Shown piece after piece: positions 33,700 to 45,859 of a stretch of 64,000 nucleotides of DNA (positions are counted from its first letter, which is position 1; each line of letters begins with the position of its first letter). The translations under genes were made by a program, and so were the position numbers. The notes beneath the pieces are model-generated. The model saw only the letters and a program-made list of their open reading frames with translations, did no database searches and was not told the DNA's origin. The stretch comes from Hermodice carunculata (taxonomy: Eukaryota > Annelida > Polychaeta > Eunicida > Amphinomidae). The DNA is taken from contig OZ026622.1 of assembly GCA_964020975.1 (NCBI GenBank), positions 61,188,259 through 61,252,258 on the forward strand, in the 5' to 3' direction.

Positions 33700-35246
33700 T
33701 GTTACGAGGTGAGGCTATTCGATGCAGGTATTTCAGCTGCATGCGCCAAAAACCACAACCTTGAAACATACAGGTGTAATCACGGTAGAGGGAATATGAA
33801 TCTTAATCTGGATAAGGGCAATAGACTGATATATATACACACAACGGACAAAATGCAATTTTAGATCTCAATACATTTTGATACTGCACATTAATAAATG
33901 ATACACAGAATATGGATAGTTGTCCCACGTACTCGTCAATGGTCATCTAGCCTTGGTGTGGATGGTGTAATGTATAATGTACTTACAATATCACAGCAAT
34001 AGTCCTAGTTCACAGGCACCAAGTAGCACTTTTAACACACACACTCGACGAGTAGCGAGTCCAACTTTTCACAAATGTCCAGACGAGAGCACTGCGTCCG
34101 CTGAAGGTGAGCTGTTGACCAGCCTTGTGTACAGGAGTCGCCTCCCACGTAATGACTGCAAGTTTTGTTTCAAACAGAATCTCCCACTGAAGTGAGAAAA
34201 GGATTTGTACGGAAACGCTTACCGGCAAACCCCGTCGAGTCTACAGTCTAATGCGATTTTCCGTTATTTAAGTATCAATCAAGATACAAAACTGCGGATT
34301 ACCTGTGTCTCTAAAGGTGCACAGTAACCTCTACAATGTGTCTCTTCAAGGTGAGGACAAACCTAACACTGTATAATTTTGACTGGGCATTGGTGCACTC
34401 CACCACCACAGCTCTATACCGAACTCTATTTATCGATGTCTGTTTTACACGAAACACATAGAGAAACATGTATTAATTAACAGTAATTTACTTGCAAGAA
34501 CCAAATAAACCGCACGCCACCGTCTATTTAACCCAAACACTACATATCTTACACTTTCAAACACCGCATAAGAAATGCATGGTTTTGGCGTCTGAATCAA
34601 CACGGGGCAAAAGTGCTTTTGAAATAATATACACTCACTCCGTAATTTACATGAGTTATGTCCCTAAATGCTTACACTCACTTCTGTAAATCAATACTCC
34701 AAGTTTATGTGCCTCACATAATCACAATCCGCTCCGTAATACGAGAGATCTTGTGTTTTATAAATAAACTTTTGAAATAAACACACGCTCCATTCCAACA
34801 CTCGAGTCTCTGTGTTATTTTACACACTGATGATTGAAAAGAACTTACATGATGAATTTACATTATGAGATCTACAATTTTTGAATAAAACAGCAAACCA
34901 AAAACGCCTAGGCACAAACAAACAACTTACTGCTCAAACCATGATACAAACCAAATTAAACCGATGGAAAAGTAGACATCTCGTCCCAGTCCATCCTACA
35001 CCCCGACTTGGCGGAGACTAACCTTCATACACACAGCCAGAATACGGGCTGGCAGCAGGATCACTAGGTCAGCCTAATTTTACACTGGCCAAACCAGTCA
35101 AGATCTAGTCATTCTAGGGTGAGTTGGAATCTCCCACTAGCCGGTTCATTGGTCAAATAAGGGGTCAGAGAATATTGGCGCATGATTACCCACGCCTGCA
35201 TGCAAGGATTTATTTTAACATGGGGAAGGGTATCTCGGTAGTAATA
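33700..35246 (-). repeat. 5' LTR of the Gypsy element
   Basis: 1.55 kb; begins TGTTACGAGG on the plus strand and ends GTAATA before the CACAT duplication. It holds promoter and polyadenylation signals by position, but I cannot pinpoint them. Confidence 0.9.
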
Positions 35247-35251
35247 CACAT
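35247..35251. repeat. Target-site duplication, right (CACAT)
   Basis: Matches 26123-26127. Confidence 0.85.
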
Positions 35252-35264
35252 TTAATACCTAAAA

Positions 35265-35335
35265 ATTTTAAAGAGGGTCGCGTTGGATTCGAGCCTAGGT
35301 AACCCGCAGCTATACCACTACACCACCTTGCTCAT
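35265..35335 (-). mobile_element. tRNA-like sequence (SINE head or tRNA pseudogene)
   Basis: On the minus strand TGGTGTAGTGG (35315-35325, A-box-like) is followed by GGCTCGAATCC (35285-35295, B-box-like). The distance is shorter than in a functional tRNA and no clean acceptor stem forms, so a decayed tRNA or SINE head is likelier than a working gene. Confidence 0.45.
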
Positions 35336-35559
35336 GGCAAATCATCCACTGTGTAGTGCCTTATATTAAATCAATTGTACGGACAAGGTTACAGCATATA
35401 GGGCGCTGGGTGTAAATAATACTTGAAAGCGGCACTGATGATTTTTTTTGCACGAAAATTGACGCCTTGGTTCTAAAACATAACTAAATAAAGACAACAT
35501 GGTTTAAAAAGGATAACCCATGTCCTTCCGTGGTTTCTTATGCAAGTCTCATTTATTTT

Positions 35560-36660
35560 TTATCATAGTCTTCATTTCGAAGATATTTGAAAAACATTTA
35601 TTCCATTTTATGACACCGTAAGAGATCAAGTTCACTTTTGATATTTCGATTGCTTCTAACACTTTAAAACATACTCTTTTGCAAAAGCAAGGACAGACAT
35701 GAAAATGGTAACATTTGCTATTAATCATGACATAAAACATATTGCCAACATAACTGCACAAGTCTATCGAAAAAAACCCACCAACATGAATGGCAGTACG
35801 ACGGTCATATAATGCTGAAGAATAGTACAGTAGCTAATTTGCAGTTAATTCAACAGACGATCTTAAACTCAACAAACTATCGCAGTAAATTCAACAATTA
35901 TCTTATAAGATCAAAGTCAAGAGTTGGATTATAACAAAAGTACATACTGCCTGTGGAATGAAGTCTTTTTTTCACATTATTTCCATGCATATAATCCACA
36001 CACAAGATTTTAACACTGACAGAAAATCACCACGAAATTCAGAAAATGATTCGTATGTAAACAGCTGTAAACCTATACTGTAGCATAAGTTAATTCACAT
36101 AATTTGGTTTGTCAAATGCTGGCCTTTAATTTTTTCATAATAGTTTTCATTTCCAATGTAATTGAATGATATTTTTTTTACACTTTTTGACACCTTAAGT
36201 GATCAAGTTCACTTTTGATATTTCGAATGCTTCTAACACTTTAAAGCATACTAATTTCTGAAGGAATGAACAGACAAGCAAATACTAACATTAGCTGTTA
36301 ATCATGACATCAAACATATTGCTAACAAAACTGCACAAGTCTGTCAAAAAACCACCAACAGGGATAGCGGTGCGACGTTCGTGTAATGACGAAGAATGGT
36401 ACAGAAGCCAATTCGCAGTAAATTCAACAAACCATCCAAAATTAAACAAAGTATCTTAAATTCAACCAGCTATCACAGTAAACTCAACAAACTATCTTAT
36501 AAGATCAAAGTAGAGAGTTGGAATATAACAAAACTACGTATTGCTTGTGGAATGGTTTTTTTTTTTTAAATTATGTCCATAATCCACACAACCGATGTTA
36601 ACACTAACAAAAATTCTCCTCGAAATTCAGAGAATAACTTGTATTTTCTTGACAATTCGA
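35560..36660 (+). repeat. Tandem duplication, unit about 580-595 bp
   Basis: GATCAAGTTCACTTTTGATA recurs at 35624 and 36201 (577 bp). TCTTATAAGATCAAAGT recurs at 35901 and 36495 (594 bp). Shared order also includes TTAATCATGACAT.AAACAT, AACTGCACAAGTCT and AATCCACACA. The right copy overlaps the 3' end of the HECT pseudogene, so the duplication may have copied its downstream flank. Confidence 0.85.
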
Positions 36661-38568
36661 ACAAGCTAGTACAAGTGTGTGCCACTGGCCTCCTTGGTAA
36701 TCCGGTGACATCTAAAAAATTAATGTCAATTTTCTCTTGAACTATAAGATCTGAGCCCGTGGTAAATTTTAGAAAGTTTTGCAATAAACCTTCGACCAGT
36801 TCTCTCATTAATCGTTTCAGGTGGTTGCCAACGCTTGCTTCCTCCTGTGTCATTGATGAAGGAAATTTGAACAACTGTGTTACGTGCCGTGCGTTTGGAA
36901 TTAATGATTCATATAATTTAGTCAACTGCTCTGGTTTTATGTCTGCATGTTTATGAAAAGGTCGCCAGCAGTCAACTACATACATGCTTTCCTGAGTGAT
37001 TTCCTTGTGTGCCATTTCATTATGATCCTGTCAATGTTGCTTTGTTTGGAAGTTTTTTCATATGATGAAGAAGTCAAGTAAGTCTTCTTCTCGGACTGAT
37101 GTTATGTGAGCTAGTGCATGCTGTAGCATGTTCTGAACACCTGTGGGATCATCTTGTAGTACCCCTCCATCAAATTCGAACTGCATGATCCATATAGACA
37201 GTATTCCATAAATGGGGCCAAGATCCTTACTGGGAAGTATCCAACATTTTTCCATCCAAACAAAGCTATTTTGGCCATGGACTTCCATTCATCTTCTCCA
37301 TAATCAAGGCGTATTGCTAGAATTCTGCACGCAATGCCTGTAGTGTTTTTATTCTGGAATGCCCATCAGTATTCGGTTAATATATATCACGTGTTACGCC
37401 ACTGGAATCCTCTGCTATTTCATTTGTTCCATTTGGCAATACAACTATAAATTCTCCAATATTACTGAATGGGTCCACCTTCTCAAAAGTTAGATTAAGT
37501 TCTTGAAGGATGTGCCCTCTGTGGAAAGTAATGTTGTGGCTTTTGGCTGGTAATCCTTCATACACTATAGTTTCATCTAAAGTAGAAATACCAGCGGTGG
37601 TTGCTGCCATGTCGTCCCTGAAATTCAATTGGGTATCCTTCTCCGGATCCTTCATGACGTCTGTGTCAGTTCCAGACATGTGTGAGATAATGCAATCTGA
37701 CTTTTCTCGTAGAAACTAGTCTAGAACATCGAAATAATCTACATCGTTTTTTTTATTTTTAGGTCACGTAAGGTGTTTGCATCGTATAGTATTTGCAAGT
37801 CAGGTATGGTGTTTGCCACAATACCTGATAACGACATTGCTTGTTTGACCACGTCAACCTCTGCGCTTTTTGCCGAAGTGCTAGTCTTTGGCTTTGTACC
37901 CACACTGGATGCCACTGGACCGATGTCCATTGGTGCATGAACTGAACTTGTTGCTAGAGTCGTACATTGGTTTTCCACTTAAGATTCTGAACTACAAGCA
38001 TACTTGCTGCGAGATGAAAGGTAAAGGCCCATGAGTTTCACTTTTGTTCTCAAATATATATCACCTACCGCTTCAGTGAGCTCTACTTTCTTGTGAATAA
38101 AATCCATCATTTCAAAGGAAAAGTCTTTTATAGCACCTCTTTTTGATATGCCTCCTGGGAAGAACAATTCAATTGCCTGTTCCTTCACAAATTGTACAGT
38201 GCTGTCACATGGCAAATTTAAATGTCTGGTTCCACCCACACTTGTTGATTTTACCTGCTTGTATGTCTTGCTGCAATTTTTATAATTCAGCCAACTGACG
38301 TCTATTCTTCTATTTTTCTTTTGTGCATTACTATTTGCGATCTGACCCTATATGGATCATGTTTTTCTGTACTATTTGATTTTGTCAAATGCTCATCTTT
38401 GTGTCCACTTTCCAACCTATGCTTAAGGCGGGACAAAAGGGACATCTTGTTCAATTCTGTTGTTGATTCCATTCTTTTTGTGGCTTCTTGTTTCCTGGCA
38501 AGGCAAAAAGGGCAATTTTGTCCCCATAATTGGGTAAATAAGGCTGTAGCTGAGAGTCGTCCATGACC
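36566..38568 (-). pseudogene. HECT-type E3 ubiquitin ligase family member, decayed
   Basis: Minus-strand pieces are colinear with the multicopy G2E3-like HECT proteins of invertebrates and fishes. QLQPYLPNYGDKIALF (near 38530) follows a TGTTCTCCAG-G that looks like a splice acceptor. Then come VGGTRHLNLPCDSTVQFVKE with FFPGGISKRGAIKDF (38240-38090), LPNGTNEIAEDSSGVTRD (near 37440-37385, start of the HECT N-lobe), DYGEDEWKSMAKIALFGWKN (near 37290) and the C-lobe at 37015-36566. There RRPVAHTC carries the catalytic cysteine (codon 36671-36673) and WIMDII ends the protein. Family members would ligate ubiquitin to substrates. About four or more frame changes between pieces, plus a stop, indicate a pseudogene; some gaps could instead be short introns. 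Confidence 0.75.
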
Positions 38569-40514
38569 TGGAGAACACCGACATCAATCTGAAATTAGAA
38601 ATAAAAATATATATATATATATAGTGCTGCATATGCATTGAAACAATTTTTGCCTGGGTAATTTTGGGTATGTGTACAGCCAGTCGAGTGTTAAGGGCAG
38701 GTTGACTCAGTGTGGATTCATGACTATACACATGAATGGTGCACCAGTGTTTACTGTAGCATAACGATCAGCATCTAACACTGAATATTTAACAAAATTC
38801 GTGCAGAAGATTTACCCTGCTTCTAAGTTTTTCATTTCGTGCAACACTCTTTACGTCTTTAAAGCAGTCTTGTTTGCAGAGAAAAAGAAAAAAAAAAAAA
38901 AAAAAAGAAAAAGAAAAAAAAATACCCCACCCCCAGAATTTTAGATATTATTAGACTGTTCTCATACAACCATATCATTTGTTTCCGGCAATAGTGTTTG
39001 GCACAGTAGGTTTAAGTTATCTAAGTTACAAAACATGGTCCGCGCATGGGCAGACTCGCACAATTATAAATAGATGATGATATCTGTCAGAATCCGTGCC
39101 TATATACCTTTACACAGACTCACAGGTTATTACTATTATGGCAACCACACAAAATCAGTTGTTTTGTTATCATAGGTAGCTCAAAATGAATTTGGCATTA
39201 ACCTTCGTCAGATAAAATCGCTGACAAAAATCTACAATCTGGTAACCATTTTAAAGTTCTTTGTTCCTACAATCTAAGTATATAGAGCTTTTCCAATAGT
39301 ATTGGTTGCCATTAGACCATGCTACACAAAAATGTATTTTTGTAATTGTTCTGTGCATAATTGTCGGACATTGACGCGATTTTCGTCATAAAGTGATGAG
39401 ATATTTCAGAGAGTGATACAAAAACAAAATAAACTGAAAATGAAGTAGGACTGTTCACAATTTCATAGTCTTATTCTCTTATTCATTAACTCTATTTTCT
39501 GGCCGAAACGTCTTTCATTTCATGCTCAAATCACAATTTTGTGAGCAGGTGCAATTAAATGGTTACACTACGATTGACAAAAATAGGATATATGTAGATT
39601 TGGTAAGCGTAAAACTCAGCAAAGCTCTGTTTAAAAAGGCTGAAGGGTAATTTGGACTATCATGTGCATAGACATGATGTTGCATTCAAAACGTCTATTT
39701 GTCCGACAATTTGGCCCCCTTAATTTGCTTTTCACTAGATGAGTTTCAAAAAAATCTGTCATACAACTTGTCTGCGTTCCTATTCTCATGGGTCTTGTTT
39801 CATGATGGACATACAGCAACAAATCCCGGAATCTGTTCTTTTCAGTGAGCTAGGGAAATAGTATCACCTTACAGCATTATCTTTCTTGTTAACAGTAATT
39901 TAACTTGCCTGTTAGCTGTCCGACAATTGCCCCCCCCCCCCAGTATATCATGTCATATTACTGCCAGAATCATTAGCTCAGGAGTTTCAGACTTTGACCC
40001 GAGAAAAATGTGTTTAAAGCTGAAAATTTCAGGATTGGCTCTGTTTGTCACCTTAAACTAATATCCTAAATTCTCCTTGTTTCGGGGCTGCAGAACATGC
40101 TTAATCCGCACCATTGCCTAGCAAATGTTATATACCCCATTTATATAATACATTAGAAATCAATGAACAAATAACCATTTTCATGGCGTTATTTACCATT
40201 ATGTTAACAGAATTAATATGAATAATGACAGGCCAGTTCTAATTAATATTTAGTAGAAGTTTCCATTCTAACATTAAGGAAATCTTTAACTGGAAACCAA
40301 ACGGCATGCATAAAAGCTCCTAACAACAAACATTACTTATACAGTGAAGCCGTGAATCCAGAGGGTCCTGGGAGCCGATATAGACATCCTACATCTATCC
40401 ACTTTATAATTTGCCAGGCACTGTCATATGTCGTAAATGCTGTCCCTTCAGCTAACTATCGCATAATGTGATATGTGATTGAACAAAGATTATAGAAAAC
40501 ACTATTAGATGAAT
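38569..40514. other. Non-coding stretch, nothing recognised
   Basis: It contains a short (AT)n (about 38608-38622), an A-rich tract (38880-38922) and a C-run (39930-39940). Upstream exons of the HECT gene might be here but were not recognised. Confidence 0.4.
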
Positions 40515-40665
40515 AACACTTTGCAGTCTGAGTCAACAGCTTTCTTCGGCGCGCTCTGGGCGCAATCCGCCCAGAGCGCACCGAAGAAAGCTGTTGACTA
40601 ACCACTAATGGTAGATATTACATGTTGGTATTCATTGAAAACGTCTTTTCATTAGGAATTTTGCA
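40515..40665. repeat. Foldback repeat with 32-bp hairpin
   Basis: The arm 40531-40562 (starting AGTCAACAGCTTTCTTCGGC) pairs with 40568-40599 across a 5-base loop with a single mismatch. The hairpin is GC-rich (GCGCTCTGGGCG) in AT-rich DNA. A diverged copy in opposite orientation lies at 48700-48855 and shares flanking sequence such as CTCAGACTGCAAAGTGTTA and GAATACCAACATGTAATATC (as read in that orientation). Confidence 0.9.
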
Positions 40666-40924
40666 GTTTCTTGCTATCAATTGTGCAAAAAATTGGAAGC
40701 AATTCAAATATAAGTAATGAGGGTCGTTTGTGTTTGTGTTACGGCCTTATGACACGCATCACTCTTCACGACCAGGATGTCATCCAGGAGGGCAATTCAC
40801 GAAAGTACCTTCGCACGTTTTGCCTATACTTATAACATGTACGAATGATCGTAAGAACTTTCGTTAATTGGCCCCCTGAGTTATGCGAGTCATAAGGCCA
40901 TAACACGAGTATTTTCAGAGAGAA

Positions 40925-40926
<2 letters not shown>

Positions 40927-40984
<58 letters not shown>
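40927..40984. repeat. (AT)n microsatellite
   Basis: About 28 AT units. Confidence 0.97.
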
Positions 40985-40987
<3 letters not shown>

Positions 40988-41470
40988 GAATCTTCTAGCA
41001 AATATCGCCTGACACGCAAACTTTATAAAAATGAACTTGTATTTAATTTTCACACAAGTGGTGTAAGAACAATAGAAAGTTTCTCTTACATAGAGATTCA
41101 GTTTTCACCTAACGGAACCACTTCCTATGATACTAAAAGGATGTGTTTGATGAAGTACACAGTGATCCAAAGGATCTATGTCTCCCGCCACAATATTTTT
41201 GTTAATGAAATAAATTATATGTATGATGTCATATACAAAAGTTGTTCCTTAACATATGATATGGTATATAGAAAGAACATGGAGAAAATGTGCTACTGCA
41301 CACAGGGATAGGCGCCACTACACAGAGGCATGCCATTTCTTTCCATGACCATAGTTCGAGTGCCACTACACATAGGGTAGGTGCCACTACATGCAAGCAT
41401 TCAAAGCATGAGAATACAGGAGACAGCTATACCATGTATAAAGCATGTCTGGATGCACAAGAATTGATAT
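40985..41470. other. Non-coding stretch with short GCCACTACA repeats
   Basis: GCGCCACTACACA, GTGCCACTACACA and GTGCCACTACATG recur at about 41312, 41351 and 41380. Nothing else was recognised. Confidence 0.4.
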
Positions 41471-41476
41471 GATCTT

Positions 41477-41925
41477 GGGCCCTGTTACCTTGAAAATAAG
41501 TCAAGGTGAAAACAATAAATGGCACACATGCCCTTAGTATAAAATACCTCTGGTATAAATTTCATTATTCAATCTCTAAAGGTTCTGGAGATATGCTGCC
41601 AGACACACGAAAATGGATAATGTTGTTGGGCCCTGTGACCCTGAAAATAGGTCAAGGTCAAAACAATACACAGAGCACTGAGCCGTGGTATAATGCAATC
41701 TCTGGTGTAAATTGCATAATTCTATCTCTTAAGGTTCTAGAATTATGTTCCCAGACAGACAGATGGATGCACAGGGCTCTGTGACCTTGGAAATTGGTTC
41801 AGGTCAAAAACAATACACAACGCACATGCCCATGGTATGATGCATCTCTGGTAAAAATTTCATTATGCTATCTCTTAGGGTTCTAGATTTATGCTCTCGG
41901 CCGGACGCACAGACGGACAGGCCCC
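41477..41925 (+). repeat. Tandem array, three units of about 150 bp
   Basis: GGGC(C/T)CTGTGACC.TGAAA begins at 41477, 41628 and 41774 (spacings 151 and 146). Each unit continues with GTCAAGGTCAAAACAATA, CTCTGGTATAAATTTCATTA, CTATCTCT..AGGTTCT and ATGCT..CAGAC. The array ends near GGACGGACAGGCCCCC. I do not know the family name. Confidence 0.85.
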
Positions 41926-42608
41926 CTATCCCCACTAACTCTGTCCTCCTCTGCCTCTTCCGGTGGCGAGGAAAAATGGGATATGCACGTATGTTAGCAC
42001 AAGGCTAAAGCAGTAACTATACTAAAGAAGAAGGTCATGAAAAATGTACCTGTGACCTTCAATCAGGGTCAATGTCAAGTGTCTTACAGAAATTTGACCT
42101 TGCCCATCAGTCAAGGTTGTATAGTAACAAATTATTGAATATATACTATGATCGCACATTTCATATTCTATTTCCATTAAAATACCATGCTGGCATCCTG
42201 TTATACGTGCACGTTTTACCCAAATCAGCTCCTTCTCATATTGCATTGAAACCCTGTTGCTACGTACTTGTTCACCCCCGCAGTGATCTGTTTATGAAAT
42301 ACGAAGGTTAACGCACTTACACGCCGAAAGATTACTATAATACTACCATTTTAGGTATAAAGCAGAATTATAAGAGATTAACTATGGCAGAAAAATGTAA
42401 GAATAAAAAAACAATAGCTTCTTAGTGCGCCCTTGACCTATGACCTACCAGATACAGGTCAATGGTTCTGTACCTTCCCCTAAACAGTAGTTTCATTTGC
42501 ATAGGGCTATGCCCTTTTTCCCAATTGCTCTCTTGATTGAGTAAGTATGTAATTTTTTGGCAATAATGAAAAATATGTTTAAACCAAACAGTAGCTTGTA
42601 TATTACGA
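41926..42608. other. Non-coding stretch with several AGGTCA/TGACCT motifs
   Basis: GTGACCTTCAATCAGGGTCA, TTTGACCTTGCCC and CCTTGACCTATGACCTACC lie between 42050 and 42450. No gene was recognised. Confidence 0.45.
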
Positions 42609-42609
42609 A

Positions 42610-42713
42610 AGATGATTCCAGGGTTAATACCACGTCAACACCTGGTGGCTGAAGGGAATCCAGTAGGCTTTCAGATCAGGGTGTAGCGTGTTCTAGTCCC
42701 GTGGCTGTCACAG
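42610..42713 (+). mobile_element. tRNA-related SINE head with (ATT)n tail
   Basis: TGGTGGCTGAAGGG (A-box-like) is followed about 45 bp later by GTGTTCTAGTCCCG (B-box-like). The unit then runs directly into (ATT)n, as SINEs with microsatellite tails do. The boxes are weak, so this is tentative. Confidence 0.45.

Positions 42714-42789
<76 letters not shown>
42714..42789. repeat. (ATT)n microsatellite
   Basis: About 25 units directly after the SINE-like unit. Confidence 0.97.
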
Positions 42790-42790
<1 letters not shown>

Positions 42791-45700
42791 GTGTAGAAAA
42801 ATATTCTCCAAGTTCAGCAACAAATGAATGATGCGAGGACCACTTGCACTCTTGCGTAATCCTCACCATAGACGTCCTCTGAAGAGTGCTGTCTATGAAA
42901 ATAAGACAATAAGACTCCGCTCAGAACAAATAAAATGGAGCTCTGAGGTGTCTAATAAGCACATCGCCTATGTGGCATTGAGCTATAATCACAAGGAAAG
43001 TTATGGATGGGAAATAAATGAAAATAGATTTGCAATCAAATATTCCCTTTTTAGTATTTCAATACGAAACAAGGTTGACGTGATTTTTATACGATCATAC
43101 ATTTTGAAAAACTGATATTTTCATATTGCTATAAAAAACAGTCGATACCAACATTTCGCCATAAATTTAAAGTAGGGCCTTGTATTGCAATTTCTAATCA
43201 TAGTTAGTTCTCAGTGTGACATTGATCTACTTGTGTAGTATCAAAATGATAAAATGTCCCTCTGGGCTAGATAATTCCAAATATGACTACAGGTGTCTCT
43301 CATTCTCCTGTCATTTTTGACCAAAATGCGCAATTATGGCTGCTAGGCAACCATTTGATTTTAACCAATATCTGCACTCCGGATGCTAAAGGACTTTTAA
43401 CACAGCAAGATATAGGGCCTCAGAAATAGCCTACATCCTGAAAAAAATAGCTTTACGCATTTTTTTCCGGATTGGACCACATAATGGACTACCTACTTAC
43501 CTACTAAATATACACTGGACAACATACTTAATATATGAGTTGGTGCAGTAGGCCTACTCTTTTTGGTAAGCCTATAACAACTTGTCTTTTTGTATGACAA
43601 TAATTTTGCCTTCTATTAGGAATTTAATATAAATGTTTATATTAAACATCAGTGGATATCACCAGACATGGGGAAAAAGGGTGCTATATCTAGCGAAGAC
43701 TAAACTGATTCACTGGATTTGTTGGGGTGTTTTGAAGCTGTAGTGTATGGAAGTCTCTCTGTTAACTCATGTCATCCTACACATCTTTTTTTAAAAATTT
43801 TATTTCATTTTTTAATTAAATGCTTCCATCACTGTTTCCTGGTTTATAACATGGAAGAGGGCTTGAAGGGCAATCAATAGTGTATTCAACAGCTGCGTGT
43901 CATTCGTTGAAATGCATACAAATAATTGTTTGGTGAACCACCAGACCAATTTAGCTTATCAGGGCTCCCGTATAATCAAAACCTGAGGGAAATACCCCTA
44001 AGTCAATGAGGGTATTCATATTTATATTAAATCATGTGACTGGGCTGCCTTTGAATCCAGTCATCAAAAAAGGCCGTATAGTCTCCACAGTAATTCCGTG
44101 GAGCGTATGTAGCCTAGATATCAGTCGCCTCAGGTGGGTCAAGTCTAACTTTCAATTCATGGTCCAATAATAGTGTACCTTTCCACAGTAGGCCTATACG
44201 TCTAATATTGCACATTATGGGCCTAACTATGATCCTTACCTTATCCTTAACCAGCGCCTCAATGGCTTCGGCTGAGACTTCTCTACCCCCCCCCCCCCCA
44301 AAAAAAAGCCTCCATGGTGTGTAGACCCTGAAAGATAATAAAGCTTAGATATTGCTTTGACTCAAGACAAATGTCGGGTAAATCCCTTTAGGCCTAAAAA
44401 GTAGATAATACACGCAAAGTCGGTGTACAATACACGTTAAATAGGTGTTCGGGTCAGGGGCCGGGCCTGAGTACCCGATCTGTGTCTATGCGCAGAAACT
44501 ATGGCATGACACTTTGGCACAATCTTGATTTAATTATGGAGAGTGTCGGCTTACAATTACTCTGTAGACATCTAGCCAACTTGCAGCTGTCTAAAGACAT
44601 CGAACTGTCCGCCTAGCCTGTAACTCACACGAGAGAGATAAACAGACAAGCAATAACCTACCCTAGGTACCGCCAATTACAAGGTCTGCTGGTTGACAAG
44701 ACCTTCTAGCACTGTCTAGAGCATGGTGTGTGTTTAAAATGTAGGCTTTATAAAATCTCAATAGATGGCGCTACTGTGCTAAATGTTATGTGCGCAAGTA
44801 GGCATATACCCCTAGATCTTGTGAGACAATACAGATGCGCTCACTTCTAGAACTTTGCATTAATAGACTTGGCTGGGTAACAGATTTTATAGATTAGACT
44901 GCATAGTTGGAATAAACTATGCCAATAATTAGGGTTTTCAGATTTTCTTTTAGTTTGGAAGATAGCAGGGCGTTAAAAGCTACGTGGGGCAGATCAAGTT
45001 GTGGCTATTTCTGGCCTATTTCTACACCCGGTTGAATGACAAAACGTTTGCTATCATTTCAGCTAAACTATGACTAATAACTCAGCAGAATACTGGGAAA
45101 TTTGAAAGCATCTGCAAGTGATGAGCCAATGCAGTTTTTCAAAAGAACCGGTAGGCCTACTAGGCGGTAGATCTATAAATGTTTAAACTTGGTAGGGTGA
45201 CTTGTTTTTGTTATTGTTGTTACATGACACATGATGAGGTCTCTACTGTCTTGCAGTTCTCTAGGCCTATTTCAGTCATAGATACAAATGAAAAAGAGAT
45301 GATAGGCCCATAGGCCCCTACCTATCCTTTTGATATATCATAATGTTGGAAAATATTTTTTTTCTTGCAAGAGCAAAAATTCTGACTTCAAGGCACTTAT
45401 GACCAAGTGACTATAACCTTGATCTATCTGTCAATGGGAAACGTAATGCCTCATTCAACCCTTTGACCACCATCCGTGTTACAGCCCACCGCGAGCAGAT
45501 GTCCAATTTGCATCCATGAAATTTGCACTGAGTTTCTATTGTTGTGGGTTAAATATTTTCGGTCCTTTGAAAAAATTAAATCTTAGGATCTACCATCTGC
45601 CGCTTCTGTTGATTATACAAGTATGAAACATAATCCAATAAAATAATGGAAAATATAGAAAACTTTTAGAGCCCACACAGATGCACTCGTTCTACGCATG

Positions 45701-45855
45701 CATATTGAACTTGAAATGGGTAAATTTACCTGTACCTTAAATATTAAACTGAAAGGGACATTATCTAAATGATTTAGATCTTTTGTATTTGATTTTAAGT
45801 AATAAAGCTGCCATTTACTGTTATACAATGGGAAAACACTGTAGCATTTGCCAGA
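42790..45855. other. Non-coding stretch, TAGGCCTA-rich in its second half
   Basis: Five of the window's TAGGCCTA palindromes lie between 43540 and 45260. A C-run followed by an A-run sits at 44286-44307. No coding or RNA signal was recognised. Confidence 0.4.
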
Positions 45856-45859
45856 CCTA

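Larger units (their letters stand above)
26128..35246 (-). mobile_element. Ty3/Gypsy LTR retrotransposon, Gmr1-type pol order (fossil)
   Basis: A 9.1-kb element read on the minus strand: LTR (33700-35246), primer site, gag, protease, integrase, reverse transcriptase, RNase H, purine tract, LTR (26128-28575). Both ends carry TGTTAC/GTAACA-type termini and a 5-bp CACAT duplication. Integrase precedes RT, unlike ordinary Ty3/Gypsy elements (protease-RT-RNase H-integrase) but as in the Gmr1 group described from cod and other deuterostomes. The RT and RNase H are of Gypsy type, so it is not a Copia element. It is broken, with roughly five interruptions of its reading frames. The two LTRs differ by an estimated 5-9% over the parts I compared by eye, so the insertion is not recent. 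No envelope gene is seen. Confidence 0.9.

Noticed and set aside
20151-38568. Functional linkage between the integrase-core gene and the HECT pseudogene as one large element
   Set aside because: They are 14 kb apart, on opposite strands, with an independent LTR insertion and SINEs between. No shared ends were seen.
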